A DNA stretch of 64,000 bases from Paeniglutamicibacter psychrophenolicus (lineage in GTDB: Bacteria; Actinomycetota; Actinomycetes; Actinomycetales; Micrococcaceae). The translations under genes were made by a program, and so were the position numbers. Shown one piece after another: positions 34,918-43,934 of the stretch (position 1 is the first letter of the stretch; each line of letters opens with the position of its first letter). The stretch covers positions 1,240,001-1,304,000 of the forward strand of contig NZ_JAGIOE010000001.1 in the NCBI RefSeq assembly GCF_017876575.1, read 5' to 3'. The notes below the pieces were generated by a model, which saw nothing but the letters and a program-made list of their open reading frames with translations, did no database searches and was not told the DNA's origin.

Positions 34918-35463
34918 TTAGCTCTGCGAAGCGAGCACGAAGGCGGAATCGATGTTGATGGTGACCTTGTCGCCAACCAGCACGCCGCCGGCCTCGAGGG
35001 CGGCGTTCCAGGTGATGCCGAATTCCTTGCGGGAGATCTGCGTGGTGGCGGAGAATCCGGCGCGGGTGGCACCGAACGGGTCAACGGCCACGCCGCCGAA
35101 ATCGACCTTGAAGGTCACAGGCTTGGTGGTTTCCTTGATGGTCAGTTCGCCCTTGAGTTCGAACTCTTCCGGGGAGCCTGCAACGCCGGTGGACACGAAG
35201 GTCATTTCCGGAAACTGCTCAACGTTGAAGAAGTCTGCGCCCTTGACGTGGGCGTCGCGGTTGTTGTCGTTCGAGTCGAAGGACTCGGTCTTGACGATTG
35301 CTTCGACCTTTGAGGATGCGATCGAATCGCCCACGGTCAGGGTGCCGGTGACGTCGGTGAATGCGCCGCGGACCTTGGAGATGCCTGCGTGGCGAACGGT
35401 GAAGCCAACTTCGCTGTGCGAGGTGTCGAGGTTCCAGGTGCCGGGGATGATTTCAATGCTCAT
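34918..35463 (-). CDS. YceI-family lipid-binding protein
   Basis: A 181-aa YceI-like protein, a lipocalin-type barrel that binds polyisoprenoids or amides. IPGTWNLDTSHSEVGFTVRH at residues 6-25 is the family opening, and KGADFFNVEQFPEMTFVST is the other conserved block. No signal peptide, so this is the cytoplasmic actinobacterial form. The frame runs further upstream, but ATG 35463 gives the standard start. The promoter at 35525-35553 carries a palindromic operator, so it is probably repressed. Confidence 0.9.
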   Translation of the reverse strand: MSIEIIPGTWNLDTSHSEVGFTVRHAGISKVRGAFTDVTGTLTVGDSIASSKVEAIVKTESFDSNDNNRDAHVKGADFFNVEQFPEMTFVSTGVAGSPEEFELKGELTIKETTKPVTFKVDFGGVAVDPFGATRAGFSATTQISRKEFGITWNAALEAGGVLVGDKVTINIDSAFVLASQS

Positions 35464-35524
35464 GGGGGAGACTCTTTCTGTCGGAAGCCGGTGCAACTGA
35501 CCGGATTGCATGTGTATGCATATA

Positions 35525-35553
35525 AATATGCCACACGATGGTTGACGTGTCAA
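35525..35553 (-). promoter_or_regulatory. promoter of the YceI gene
   Basis: On the minus strand: -35 TTGACA (35553-35548), 17-bp spacer, -10 CATATT (35530-35525), followed by an A/T-rich stretch and a leader of about 60 bases to the ATG. Confidence 0.6.
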
Positions 35554-35557
35554 CCAT
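35538..35557. promoter_or_regulatory. operator-like inverted repeat over the YceI -35
   Basis: Perfect inverted repeat ATGGTTGAC-GT-GTCAACCAT, 9-bp arms, covering the -35. TTGAC...GTCAA boxes are typical of MarR-type operators, but no MarR gene is adjacent, so the repressor would act in trans. Confidence 0.6.
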
Positions 35558-35817
35558 TTCTTTCGGACGGTGAAACATTTCTTAATCTGCCGGATGACAG
35601 TTGCGGCCCGGGCAACCCTGGGTTGATGGGCGGTGAACATCCTGCGCACATGTCAGAGGTTGGTGAGGCGAGGGGTGTTCCCTGCCGCTTGGGCGATCGG
35701 GGACCGGGGGTATTTGGTTTCATTGGCCCGAGGCTTCACATGCGCCCGGGCTGGGGGCCTTCCGGCATAAGCTGGCTTCGAGATATCCAGCGATTGCAGT
35801 GAGAAGAGAGAGACCAA

Positions 35818-36915
35818 ATGACACAGATTGTTCCAGTTCGCCATCTTTTCGGGCCGGGCCCGTGCAACCCCTACCCGGAAGCCACCGCCGCACTCGGCCT
35901 GCCGCTGCTGGGCCACCTTGACCCGGCATTCATTGCCCGCATGGATCGCACCTGCGATGGCCTGCGCACCCTGTGGGGAACCGAGAATTCCCGTACCCTG
36001 CCACTCAGTGCCACCGGTTCGGCCGGCATGGAAGCCGCGTTCGTGAACACCGTCAAGGCGGGCGACGTTGCTGTCATTGCCGTCAACGGGCTCTTTGGTG
36101 AGCGCATGTGCGAGGTCGCCTCGCGTGCCGGCGCCGAAGTGGTCCGCGTGGACCACGAGTACGGCACCCCGGTCGACGCCCAGCGTGTCGCCGATGCGCA
36201 CCCGAATCCGACGGTCATTGCCGCAGTGCACGCCGAGACCAGCACCGGTGTCATCTCCGACATGGCAGCGCTTGGCGCCATCAAGGGCGATGCGCTGTTG
36301 ATCATGGATGCCGTTACCTCGATCGGAGGGATGCCGGTGAAGGTCGATGAGTGGGGCGTGGACGTCGCCTATGCCGGAACACAGAAGTGCATCGGGGTGG
36401 CCCCGGGCCTGGCCCCGTTCACCATTTCCGAGCGCGCGTTCGAGCGCCGCGTGCAGAAACCGCAGTCCTGGTACCTGGATCTTGGATTGCTCGGCGGATA
36501 CACCACCGGAGGTGCCGGCGGCGGGCGCACCTACCACCACACCGCGCCGGTGGGAATGGTGGCCTCACTGGAAGCCGGCATCGACCGGATCCTGGCCGAA
36601 GGCATTGAAGCGGTCACCGCCCGCCACCAGGCCGCCGGCCAGGCATTGCAGGACGGGCTTGAAGAGATGGGCCTGACGCTCTTCGCCGCCGAGGGCCACC
36701 GTCTTCCACAGCTGACAACCGTGTATGTCCCGGAGGGAGTGGACTCGGCCAAGGTCCGTAGCTACCTGCTGGAGCGATTCAACATCGAGATCGGCGGCGG
36801 CGTGGGCAAGTACGCCAGCACCGTGTGGCGCATCGGGCTCATGGGCCCGAACGCCAACCCAACCTCTGTCGCGCTGATCCTTGCCGCGCTGAAGGAAGCC
36901 ATCGCCAAGGCGTAG
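35818..36915 (+). CDS. class V aminotransferase (alanine/serine-glyoxylate type)
   Basis: A 365-aa fold-type I PLP enzyme resembling alanine-glyoxylate / serine-glyoxylate aminotransferases. The N-terminal FGPGPCNPYP loop, HAETSTGV, Asp164 in LLIMDAVTSIGG, and Schiff-base Lys190 in AGTQKCIGVAPGLAP are all present; WRIGLMG near the C-terminus holds the substrate-carboxylate Arg. The reaction is amino transfer to glyoxylate or pyruvate. GAAGAGAGAGACC precedes the ATG. It stands alone, with a hairpin after it. Confidence 0.88.
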   Translation: MTQIVPVRHLFGPGPCNPYPEATAALGLPLLGHLDPAFIARMDRTCDGLRTLWGTENSRTLPLSATGSAGMEAAFVNTVKAGDVAVIAVNGLFGERMCEVASRAGAEVVRVDHEYGTPVDAQRVADAHPNPTVIAAVHAETSTGVISDMAALGAIKGDALLIMDAVTSIGGMPVKVDEWGVDVAYAGTQKCIGVAPGLAPFTISERAFERRVQKPQSWYLDLGLLGGYTTGGAGGGRTYHHTAPVGMVASLEAGIDRILAEGIEAVTARHQAAGQALQDGLEEMGLTLFAAEGHRLPQLTTVYVPEGVDSAKVRSYLLERFNIEIGGGVGKYASTVWRIGLMGPNANPTSVALILAALKEAIAKA

Positions 36916-36936
36916 CGCTGATCAACAATTGCTTGC

Positions 36937-36970
36937 CCGCTGCCCGTTCCGATTCCGGGGCGGGCAGCGG
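36937..36970 (+). terminator. terminator after the class V aminotransferase
   Basis: Perfect 10-bp stem (36937-36946 / 36961-36970), 14-base loop, followed by ACTTTGC. Confidence 0.6.
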
Positions 36971-36978
36971 ACTTTGCG

Positions 36979-37227
36979 CTAGTACTGCCGGTGGCGCACT
37001 CGCTGGCAATGCCCAATGACCTTGTGGGCGTCGCAGGATCTAATGGAGTCCAGCGATTGGCACGGGCGCCGGAGGATCTGGCTGACGTTGCTGAGTACAT
37101 CATCCTGGTCGTTGCTGCCCAGAATCCGCAACTCGCGCAACATCAAGTCCTTCTCCGCCCGGCTTGCCGTGTGCGTCGGCCTGTCCAGCAGCATGGTTTC
37201 TTCAAGGATCTCGTATTGGTCAGGCAT
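36979..37227 (-). CDS. small hypothetical protein
   Basis: An 82-aa ORF starting MPDQYEILEETMLLDRPTHT with a charged, helix-like first half. The minus-strand ATG follows AGAGGGGAA, a plausible though tight ribosome-binding site. No homologue was recognised, and codon bias is less clear than in neighbours. It may be a real small gene or a chance frame. Confidence 0.35.
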   Translation of the reverse strand: MPDQYEILEETMLLDRPTHTASRAEKDLMLRELRILGSNDQDDVLSNVSQILRRPCQSLDSIRSCDAHKVIGHCQRVRHRQY

Positions 37228-37547
37228 TTCCCCTCTGCCTTTCCCGCCCCCAAGGCGGTAGTGCTCCGGCCCTATGGCCGTACTCTCAGTAGAGCACGGG
37301 GCTAGGACATTTTGGCGTACAGGAGCGCCGGAAATTCAGGCAATTTTCCTCCGGAAACGTTCCTCGCCGACTCCACGCGCCGTTTCCACGCGCCGCTTGC
37401 CGAAGCAGCCAGCCGGGGAGGCTGGAAAGGTTCGGAGACGCAACGCCCTGGCCTTGGGAGCACCGCAAGCTGACTTGGTATTTTATGCGATGCTGCGGCA
37501 CGGATAGGGATATTCGGCGGAATCTCGAAAACATGCGTCCCGATCCA
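37228..37547. other. non-coding gap, nothing assigned
   Basis: About 320 bases with A/T-richer patches. A short direct repeat CCACGCGCCG occurs twice, three bases apart, near 37372-37395. No gene or RNA is supported. Confidence 0.35.
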
Positions 37548-37593
37548 TTGCGTCGGAACTCCGGGCGGAGTAATCTACAACCAAATGGTTGTA
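37548..37593 (+). promoter_or_regulatory. leaderless promoter with ArsR operator over the start codon
   Basis: -35 TTGCGT (37548-37553), 17-bp spacer, -10 TAATCT (37571-37576), then eight bases to the ATG at 37585. An 18-bp perfect palindrome TACAACCA-AA-TGGTTGTA (37576-37593) spans the transcription start and the start codon. There is no Shine-Dalgarno, so the message is probably leaderless and autorepressed. Confidence 0.65.
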
Positions 37594-37935
37594 TATGAAC
37601 TGAGCGAATCCGAGATCGACCGCATCTTCCAGGCCATGGCGGATGCAACCCGGCGCGACATCATCAAGCAAGCAATGCTCCGGGAACAATCGGTCTCCGA
37701 ACTGGCGAGGCGCTATGCGATGAGCTTCGCTGCCGTGCAAAAGCATGTGGCCGTGCTCGAGCGGGCCTCGCTGGTTATCAAGCAACGACGCGGGCGGGAG
37801 CAAATCGTGCAAGCCAATCCCGAATCTCTGCGCCGTGCAGCGCGGCTGCTGGAAGCCTACGAAGACATCTGGCGCGAGCGGGCAAACCTCATTGGGGAGA
37901 TACTCTCCAACCAACCCGAAGGAACGGAACCATGA
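37585..37935 (+). CDS. ArsR-family regulator (SRPBCC partner, first pair)
   Basis: A 116-aa winged-helix ArsR-type repressor: DATRRDIIKQAMLREQSVSE leads into the HTH, with MSFAAVQKHVAVLERASLV as recognition helix region. No Cys pair for metal sensing, so it belongs to the metal-independent group that controls a neighbouring AHSA1/SRPBCC gene. The stop overlaps that gene's start (ATGA). The operator sits across its own start codon. A second, similar pair lies at 54791-55803. Confidence 0.87.
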   Translation: MVVYELSESEIDRIFQAMADATRRDIIKQAMLREQSVSELARRYAMSFAAVQKHVAVLERASLVIKQRRGREQIVQANPESLRRAARLLEAYEDIWRERANLIGEILSNQPEGTEP

Positions 37936-38417
37936 GTGTCATCAGCACCCACAAGGACACGGAAAACCTCACCCTGACATTCGTCGCGGAATTTCCCGCC
38001 GACATCGATCGGGTCTGGCAAATCTGGGAAGACCCGCGCCAACTCGAACGCTGGTGGGGCCCTCCCACCTGGCCGGCAACGTTCGTGCGCCACGAAATGG
38101 TCCCCGGCGGGGAGTCCCGGTACTACATGACCGGACCCGACGGGGACAAAGCCCGTGGCTGGTGGAAGATCATCGCGCTGGATGGCCCCAGGAGCTTTGA
38201 ATTCGAGGACGGATTCGCCGGGGACGACGGGGAACCCAGCGGATTCCTCGGCAGCACCCGCTGCGTGGTGACCCTGGAGCAAAACGGCGGGACCACCCGG
38301 ATGACAACGGTTTCCTCGTTCGAGAGCGCCGAGCAGCTCGAAGAAATGGTCAAGATGGGCATGGAGGAAGGCGTGGGCCTGGCCATGGGACAGATCGACG
38401 CGTTGCTCGCCGCATAG
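37932..38417 (+). CDS. SRPBCC (AHSA1-like) domain protein, first pair
   Basis: A 161-aa START/AHSA1-type protein with a hydrophobic cavity. The opening FVAEFPADIDRVWQIWEDP, then LERWWGPPTWPATF and GGESRYYMTGPDG, are hallmarks. Members bind small hydrophobic ligands or act in stress responses; the true substrate is unknown. Its translation is coupled to the ArsR regulator. The length is normal and no residues are obviously missing. Confidence 0.88.
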   Translation: MSVISTHKDTENLTLTFVAEFPADIDRVWQIWEDPRQLERWWGPPTWPATFVRHEMVPGGESRYYMTGPDGDKARGWWKIIALDGPRSFEFEDGFAGDDGEPSGFLGSTRCVVTLEQNGGTTRMTTVSSFESAEQLEEMVKMGMEEGVGLAMGQIDALLAA

Positions 38418-38577
38418 GCAAGTTCGCGGGCGGGCGGGTCCGGCAACGAAATGATCCGCCCGCCTCCGGGCAAGGACACAGCGTGTTGGCATGTCGTGGC
38501 AGGCCATGGGCCATCGCCAAGCCCCCGGCTCCGGCGTACCGTGGAGATACCACGCCGCCTGAATCGGATCGAAAATC

Positions 38578-39810
38578 ATGAAACCCGCTGTGCTCAAGAA
38601 ATGGATACCTGCCGTGCTGGCGCCCGCGGTCATTGCGGCCTTCGCCATCGGAGCCTCGATCTCTGCCGACGCGCAGGTGCAGCTCGAGCCCAAGACGCCG
38701 CAACAGGTCCTGCAGATGATCGCCGGCTCCAAGGTCACCGACTTCTCCGGAAGCACGAGCACAACCCTGGACCTCGGGATTCCCCAGCTGCCGGATCTGG
38801 GAAGCAACGGCACGATGGCGACCCCGGGCCCCGGGGCTTCCGCCTCGCCCGATTCGACCACGGCTCCTGACGAAGCCAACCTGATGGACATGCTCGCGGC
38901 ACTCTCCGGCACACATGAGGCCCAGGTCTACGTCGACGGACCCAACAAGGCACGGATCCAGGTGCTCGACGGCATGGATGAACAGAATTTCATCCGCAAC
39001 GGTTCCTCGCTGTGGCATTACGACTCCTCAAACAACACCGCCGACCACATGGTGGTTCCCGGGTTCCCCCACATGATTGCGCCGAAGCATTCGACAATGC
39101 CGCCGACACCCGGAGCCGTGGCAGATACGCTCCTGGCAGCCATGGGGCCAAGCACCGACATGAGCGTGGCCGACGGGACCAGGATTGCCAACCGCGATGT
39201 CTACACCCTCGAATTGGTCCCGCGCAGCGTAGACTCCCTGGTTGCGAAGGTGAGCATCGGGGTCGATGCGGCCACCGGGGCGCCGCTGCAGGTCGTGGTG
39301 GACGCCGTGGGCCAAACGAACCCCGCGGTATCCGTGGGATTCACGACCTTCACCCCGGGCACTCCGGCGGCCAACATCTTTGAGTTCAACCCTCCGGCGG
39401 GGGCCAAGGTGAACGAACACAAGGTCCCGCCGCAGGCGCTTAAGCACAATCCCGGCCACAAGCCCGACGCCGCCAATCCAGGCAACAAGTTGGGCCACAA
39501 ACCCGGCAAGGCCAAGCCGGGCAAGCAACCGGGCCACCGACTCGATGCAGCCAAGCCCGGCCACAAGAACGCGATGCAGGTCCCGGATTCCATCAAGGGC
39601 ACCGGGTGGGACACCGTGGTCGTGGTCCCGGCCAAGGAAGTCCCCAAGGAGTTGTCCGGCAACGCCATGCTGAACCAGCTGGCAACCCCGGTTCAGGGCG
39701 GAAAGTTGTTGCACACCTCGCTGCTCAACGTCCTGCTCACCCAGGACGGACGCATGGTCCTCGGCCCGGTCTCGCTGGCTCGGCTGCAGGCCGTGGCCAA
39801 CGGCCAGTGA
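38578..39810 (+). CDS. exported LolA/RseB-like protein with Pro-Gly-His-Lys repeats
   Basis: A 410-aa exported protein. An N-terminal hydrophobic segment (residues 9-33) acts as signal peptide or anchor. The body resembles LolA-like / RseB-like lipoprotein-carrier folds (QQVLQMIAGSKVTDFSG; FNPPAGAKVNEH). After about residue 285 there is an inserted 45-residue basic low-complexity stretch with recurring PGHK, PGNK and PGKAKPGK. The last ~70 residues are again folded. The stop overlaps the ABC ATPase start (GTGA), so it probably works with that exporter at the cell surface. Confidence 0.7.
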   Translation: MKPAVLKKWIPAVLAPAVIAAFAIGASISADAQVQLEPKTPQQVLQMIAGSKVTDFSGSTSTTLDLGIPQLPDLGSNGTMATPGPGASASPDSTTAPDEANLMDMLAALSGTHEAQVYVDGPNKARIQVLDGMDEQNFIRNGSSLWHYDSSNNTADHMVVPGFPHMIAPKHSTMPPTPGAVADTLLAAMGPSTDMSVADGTRIANRDVYTLELVPRSVDSLVAKVSIGVDAATGAPLQVVVDAVGQTNPAVSVGFTTFTPGTPAANIFEFNPPAGAKVNEHKVPPQALKHNPGHKPDAANPGNKLGHKPGKAKPGKQPGHRLDAAKPGHKNAMQVPDSIKGTGWDTVVVVPAKEVPKELSGNAMLNQLATPVQGGKLLHTSLLNVLLTQDGRMVLGPVSLARLQAVANGQ

Positions 39811-40778
39811 CCGGGGTGCCGGACACCGGCGACCTCGCCATCCACACCACGGGCCTGGGCAAGAGCTTCGGAAAACGCCGCGCGGTCAACAACCTGGATT
39901 TGGCCGTGCCGCGTGGTTCGGTCTTCGGGTTCCTGGGACCCAACGGCTCCGGGAAGACCACCACCATCCGCATGCTGCTGGGCCTGTCAACCCCCAGCAG
40001 CGGAACCATGTCCCTGCTCTCCCAACCCATGCCCGCGGCCGCCGGCCAGGTGCTGCCGAAGGTGGGTGCCCTGGTCGAGGGCCCGGCCTTCCACCTTTTC
40101 CTCAGCGGACGGGCCAACCTCACCCGCCTCGATTCGGCCGATTCCACCGCCGACCGCTCCACCCGGACCCGCCGCGTGGATGCGGCACTGGAGAAGGTCG
40201 GGCTGGGCAAGGCCGCGAAGCTTCCGGTGCATGCCTACTCGCTGGGGATGAAGCAGCGCCTGGGGATCGCCAATGCGCTGTTGCGTGAACGCGAGCTGTT
40301 GGTGCTCGATGAGCCGACCAACGGACTGGACCCGCAGGGGACCCGCGAGGTCAGGCACCTGATCAGTGCCCTGGCCACGGAGGGGACCACGGTTTTCGTC
40401 TCCAGCCACCTGCTCTCCGAGATCGAGCAGATGTGCAGCCATGTGGCGGTGATGAGCGTGGGGAACCTGGTGGCCCAGGGAACCCTGGAGCAGTTGCGGG
40501 CACAGGGCAGGCGCGGGGTGAAGGTGGCGACGCCGGACACGTCCGTGGCCATGGCGGTGTTGGCCCGGCTGGGCCTGGACCCGCACGTCGAGCCGGTGCC
40601 CGGCGGGGAGGACGGGATGGTGGGAGCGGTCCTGGGCCCGGAGGCCACGGAGCCCGAGCATCTGGTCGAGGGGCTCGTGGCGGCCGGGGTGCGCGTGCGC
40701 GGATTCACGGTCCAGCCCGCGAGCCTGGAGGAACGCTTCGTGGCGCTGACCGGGGAGGGATTCGACCTTGTCCAATAG
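39807..40778 (+). CDS. ABC exporter ATPase (CcmA/YhaQ type)
   Basis: A 323-aa ATP-binding protein: Walker A GPNGSGKTT (about residues 45-53), signature YSLGMKQRLGIANALL, Walker B LLVLDEPTNGLDPQ and switch His in VSSHLLSEI. The C-terminal ~80 residues are the usual accessory domain of ABC-2 exporters. GTG 39807 overlaps the LolA-like stop; GTG 39816 is an alternative. It pairs with the permease, whose start overlaps its end by 11 bases. Confidence 0.92.
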   Translation: MTGVPDTGDLAIHTTGLGKSFGKRRAVNNLDLAVPRGSVFGFLGPNGSGKTTTIRMLLGLSTPSSGTMSLLSQPMPAAAGQVLPKVGALVEGPAFHLFLSGRANLTRLDSADSTADRSTRTRRVDAALEKVGLGKAAKLPVHAYSLGMKQRLGIANALLRERELLVLDEPTNGLDPQGTREVRHLISALATEGTTVFVSSHLLSEIEQMCSHVAVMSVGNLVAQGTLEQLRAQGRRGVKVATPDTSVAMAVLARLGLDPHVEPVPGGEDGMVGAVLGPEATEPEHLVEGLVAAGVRVRGFTVQPASLEERFVALTGEGFDLVQ

Positions 40779-41583
40779 GGGATTGCTGGCCAACGAAGTC
40801 ATCCTGCTGTACCGGCGCCGCCGCACCTGGGCGATGCTGCTGGCTCTGGGCGCGGTGCCGGTGCTCATCGCCGTCGCGGTTCGCCTGACCTCGGGACCGC
40901 CCACCGGGCGCGGGCCTGCATTCCTGGACCGGGTGGCCGGGAACGGGTTGTTCGTCGCGATCACCGGGCTGCTGGTGTGCATCCCGCTCTTCCTGCCGCT
41001 GACCGTGGCCGTGGTTGCCGGGGACACCATCGCCGGGGAAGCCGGGAGCGGCACGCTGCGCTACCTGCTCACCGCCCCGGTCTCGCGACCGCGCCTGCTG
41101 CTGGTCAAGTTCACCGTCGCGGCGCTCTTCTGCCTCTCGGCCACCGTCATGGTCGCCCTGTGCGGGCTGGGCATCGGATCCTTGCTCTTTCCCGTGGGGC
41201 CGGTGACGCTGCTCTCCGGAACCACCATCTCCGCGCCTGCGGCCCTGCTGCGCGTGGGGTTGATCGCGCTGTATGTGGCGGTGTCGTTGATCGGCCTTGC
41301 AGCCGTGGGCCTGTTCATCTCCACGCTGACCGACGTGCCGGTCGGCGCCATGGCAGCCATCGCGGTGCTCGCCGTGGCCGCGCAGATCCTGGGCCAGCTG
41401 CCGCAGCTTGACTGGCTGCATCCATGGTTGTTCACCCACCATTGGCTCGGCTTCGCCGACCTGTTGCGCGATCCGATCCGCTGGACCGAATTCGGGCAGA
41501 ACGCACTGCTGCAGGGCGGATACCTGCTGGTCTTCGGGGCCCTGGCCTACGGCAGGTTCGCCAGCAAGGACGTGCTCTCCTGA
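40768..41583 (+). CDS. ABC-2 type permease
   Basis: A 271-aa membrane protein with six hydrophobic helices. AGDTIAGEAGSGTLRYLLTAPVSR is the typical cytoplasmic coupling segment of ABC-2 / NosY-like permeases. TTG start at 40768 inside the ATPase gene. With the ATPase it forms a complete exporter; the partner LolA-like protein suggests lipid or lipoprotein traffic, which is inference. Confidence 0.88.
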   Translation: MSNRGLLANEVILLYRRRRTWAMLLALGAVPVLIAVAVRLTSGPPTGRGPAFLDRVAGNGLFVAITGLLVCIPLFLPLTVAVVAGDTIAGEAGSGTLRYLLTAPVSRPRLLLVKFTVAALFCLSATVMVALCGLGIGSLLFPVGPVTLLSGTTISAPAALLRVGLIALYVAVSLIGLAAVGLFISTLTDVPVGAMAAIAVLAVAAQILGQLPQLDWLHPWLFTHHWLGFADLLRDPIRWTEFGQNALLQGGYLLVFGALAYGRFASKDVLS

Positions 41584-41621
41584 CACTGGTGCCCGCGCCA
41601 CCGGCACGCAAGAATGGGGGA

Positions 41622-42569
41622 ATGGACATCGCGACCTGGCTGCTCGACTCCGATCCCTCGCTCCGCTGGCAGGTCATGCGCGACCTGTTGGACAGGCCCG
41701 AGCCGGAAGTGGCCCGGGAACGGGCCCGCGTCGCGCTCGAGGGGCACGGCGCACAGTTGCTGGCACTGCAGGATGCACGCGGCTACTGGAACAACGACGA
41801 ATACGGCGAGGACCAGGACCGCCGCTCCGTGTTTTGGTCGCTCGCGCTGCTGCGCCGCCTCGGTGCCGACCCCGCAGACCCCGGCGTGCGCACCGCGGTG
41901 GAGAGGGTGCATGAATCGGTCATCTGGAAGTACTGGGACAACCTGCCCTTCTTCCACGGCGAGGAAGAACCCTGCATCAACGGCGGCGTGCTCTCCCAGG
42001 GAGCCTACTTCGGGAAAACCGGCGAGGGCTCCGAGCGCATCACCGCCCGGCTGCTCGCCGAACAGCTCCCCGACGGCGGGTGGAACTGCGAGGCACCGGA
42101 CAAATCGAAAGTGTCGTCATTCGACACCACGCTGTGCGTGCTGGAAGGACTGCTCGAACACGAACGCGCGGTGGGCGAGGTTCCGGCCGCGCTCGCCGAG
42201 GCCAGGACCCGCGGCGAGGAGTACCTGCTGAAGCGCTCGGGTTTCAAGCGGCTGAGCACCGGGGAGGTGGCCAACGGGCGCTACTTGAACTTCTCCTTCC
42301 CGCCGTACTGGTTCTACGACGTGCTGCGCGCCCTGGACTATTTCCGGGATGCGGGCGGAACCTTCGACGCGCGGCTTGAACCCGCCATTGAGTCGCTGGC
42401 CTCCCGGCGCGGTGCGGACGGGCGTTGGGCGGCCGGGGTCACCTGGCCCGGGGATGTCTACCTGGATGTCGATGCGCCCGAAAGCGAACCGAGCCGCTGG
42501 AACACCCTGCGCGCGTTGCGGGTGCTGCGCTGGTCCGGGGTGGAAACGCAATCCCAGGACGTGGGCTGA
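41622..42569 (+). CDS. squalene-cyclase-like alpha/alpha-toroid protein
   Basis: A 315-aa soluble protein with helical prenyltransferase / squalene-oxidase-type repeats, e.g. QLPDGGWNCEAPDKSKVSSF followed by DTTLCVLEGLLEHERAV, and NFSFPPYWFYDVLRALDYF. No DxDD cyclase acid was found, so cyclisation is not supported; such folds also occur in enzymes of unknown role. The frame is open upstream, but ATG 41622 was chosen. It follows the ABC permease by 38 bases and is probably co-transcribed. Confidence 0.75.
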   Translation: MDIATWLLDSDPSLRWQVMRDLLDRPEPEVARERARVALEGHGAQLLALQDARGYWNNDEYGEDQDRRSVFWSLALLRRLGADPADPGVRTAVERVHESVIWKYWDNLPFFHGEEEPCINGGVLSQGAYFGKTGEGSERITARLLAEQLPDGGWNCEAPDKSKVSSFDTTLCVLEGLLEHERAVGEVPAALAEARTRGEEYLLKRSGFKRLSTGEVANGRYLNFSFPPYWFYDVLRALDYFRDAGGTFDARLEPAIESLASRRGADGRWAAGVTWPGDVYLDVDAPESEPSRWNTLRALRVLRWSGVETQSQDVG

Positions 42570-42714
42570 ACCAGTTCGGGACGGACGCTTGAAGTTTGCC
42601 ACCGGTTAACGTCACGCTGGGGAAGCGTTGGGTCTGGTGCGACAACGTGGAGACCACGTGGGTGTTGGGGCGCCCTGGCCACGCCTGCTCAACGAACCGA
42701 AGGACATCCACGAC

Positions 42715-43914
42715 ATGCCTAAAAAGCCCATGCCCACCACCGCCGCACTCTGCCTTGCCCTTGGCCTGCTCGCCGGGCTCGTTGTCCCGAGCACGGCACA
42801 GGCCACCGGCACCCCCGATCGACAAGGACCGCCCGTGCACGCGGCACCGGAAAAAGCCATCGACCGGTACCCGACGACCATCGATTCCGGCTCCTGGGAC
42901 GCCGGGCACATCCAGGGCATCGCCATCGATGAAAAGGGCGGCTTCGTCTACCACTCGTTCACCAACATGCTTGTGAAGACCGATCTGGATGGCAACATCG
43001 TGGGAACCGTCGAGGGCTTCACCGGCCACCTGGGCGACCTGGACTTCAACACCCAGGACGGCCGCGTCTACGGTTCGCTCGAGTACAAGGCCGCCGAGTC
43101 CTTCTACATGGCAATCTTCGACGTCGAGAAGATCACCGAGATCGGCATGGATGCGGAGGATTCGGGCATCGTCACGGCCGTCTATCTGGAGGAAGTCGTC
43201 GAGGACTTCACGGCGGACCTGGACGGCAACGGGATCTTTGATGGAGACACCGCCAACACCGCCGACCACCGCTACGGATCCAGCGGCATCGACGGGGTTT
43301 CCTTCGGGCCGGCCTTCGGTGCCGCCAACGGCAAGCAGCAATTGATGGTCGCCTACGGGATCTACCGGAACAACCAGCGCGAGGACAACAACCACCAGGT
43401 CATTCTGCAGTACGACGTTTCCCGCTGGGGCAAGTTCGAACGACCGCTGACCCAGCAGGATCCGCACTCCTCGGGACCGGCCGAGGTGGATGGAAAGTTT
43501 TTCGTGCACACCGGAAACACCAACTTCGGTGTCCAGAACCTCGCCTACGACGAGGCCAGCAAGAACTGGTATCTCGGTGTCTACCGCGGTTCCAAGCCCG
43601 GCTACCCAAACCGCACCCTGTACGTCGTGGACGGCACCGCAACCCCGACCGAGGGGGCGCTCAACGGGCAGCCGGGGAATGAAAGCGGGCTTCTGCTGTC
43701 GTTGGTCCAGACCGGGATTCCCGATGAGTCCACCGGCATCTTTGGCTGGGAGTTCAAGTCGGATGTCGGCATCGAGCCGGTCGGCCACGGCTACTTCTAC
43801 GTCGCGCGGGACTTCGACGACTATTCCAGCGGGCACAAGCAGGAAGCTGCAACCCTGGAGCTGTATCGGTGGACCGGTGCCGGCAGTGCCGGATTCGAGC
43901 GCGTGGTCCGCTGA
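42715..43914 (+). CDS. large secreted protein of unknown function
   Basis: A 399-aa protein with a Sec signal peptide (hydrophobic residues 8-28, likely cleaved after STAQA). The mature part has beta-propeller-like repeats (GIAIDEKGGFVYHSFTNMLV; GDLDFNTQDGRVYGSLEYKA) with many Asp/Gly turns. No catalytic motif was recognised. AAGGA stands upstream of ATG 42715. A hairpin at 43935 closes the gene, so it is a single-gene unit. Confidence 0.72.
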   Translation: MPKKPMPTTAALCLALGLLAGLVVPSTAQATGTPDRQGPPVHAAPEKAIDRYPTTIDSGSWDAGHIQGIAIDEKGGFVYHSFTNMLVKTDLDGNIVGTVEGFTGHLGDLDFNTQDGRVYGSLEYKAAESFYMAIFDVEKITEIGMDAEDSGIVTAVYLEEVVEDFTADLDGNGIFDGDTANTADHRYGSSGIDGVSFGPAFGAANGKQQLMVAYGIYRNNQREDNNHQVILQYDVSRWGKFERPLTQQDPHSSGPAEVDGKFFVHTGNTNFGVQNLAYDEASKNWYLGVYRGSKPGYPNRTLYVVDGTATPTEGALNGQPGNESGLLLSLVQTGIPDESTGIFGWEFKSDVGIEPVGHGYFYVARDFDDYSSGHKQEAATLELYRWTGAGSAGFERVVR

Positions 43915-43934
43915 CGACGCCGGGCAACTCAACA

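Noticed and set aside
38578-39810. Possible frameshift at the PGHK-rich stretch
   Set aside because: The frame is continuous and the downstream 70 residues are coding-like, so the insert is a real part of the protein.
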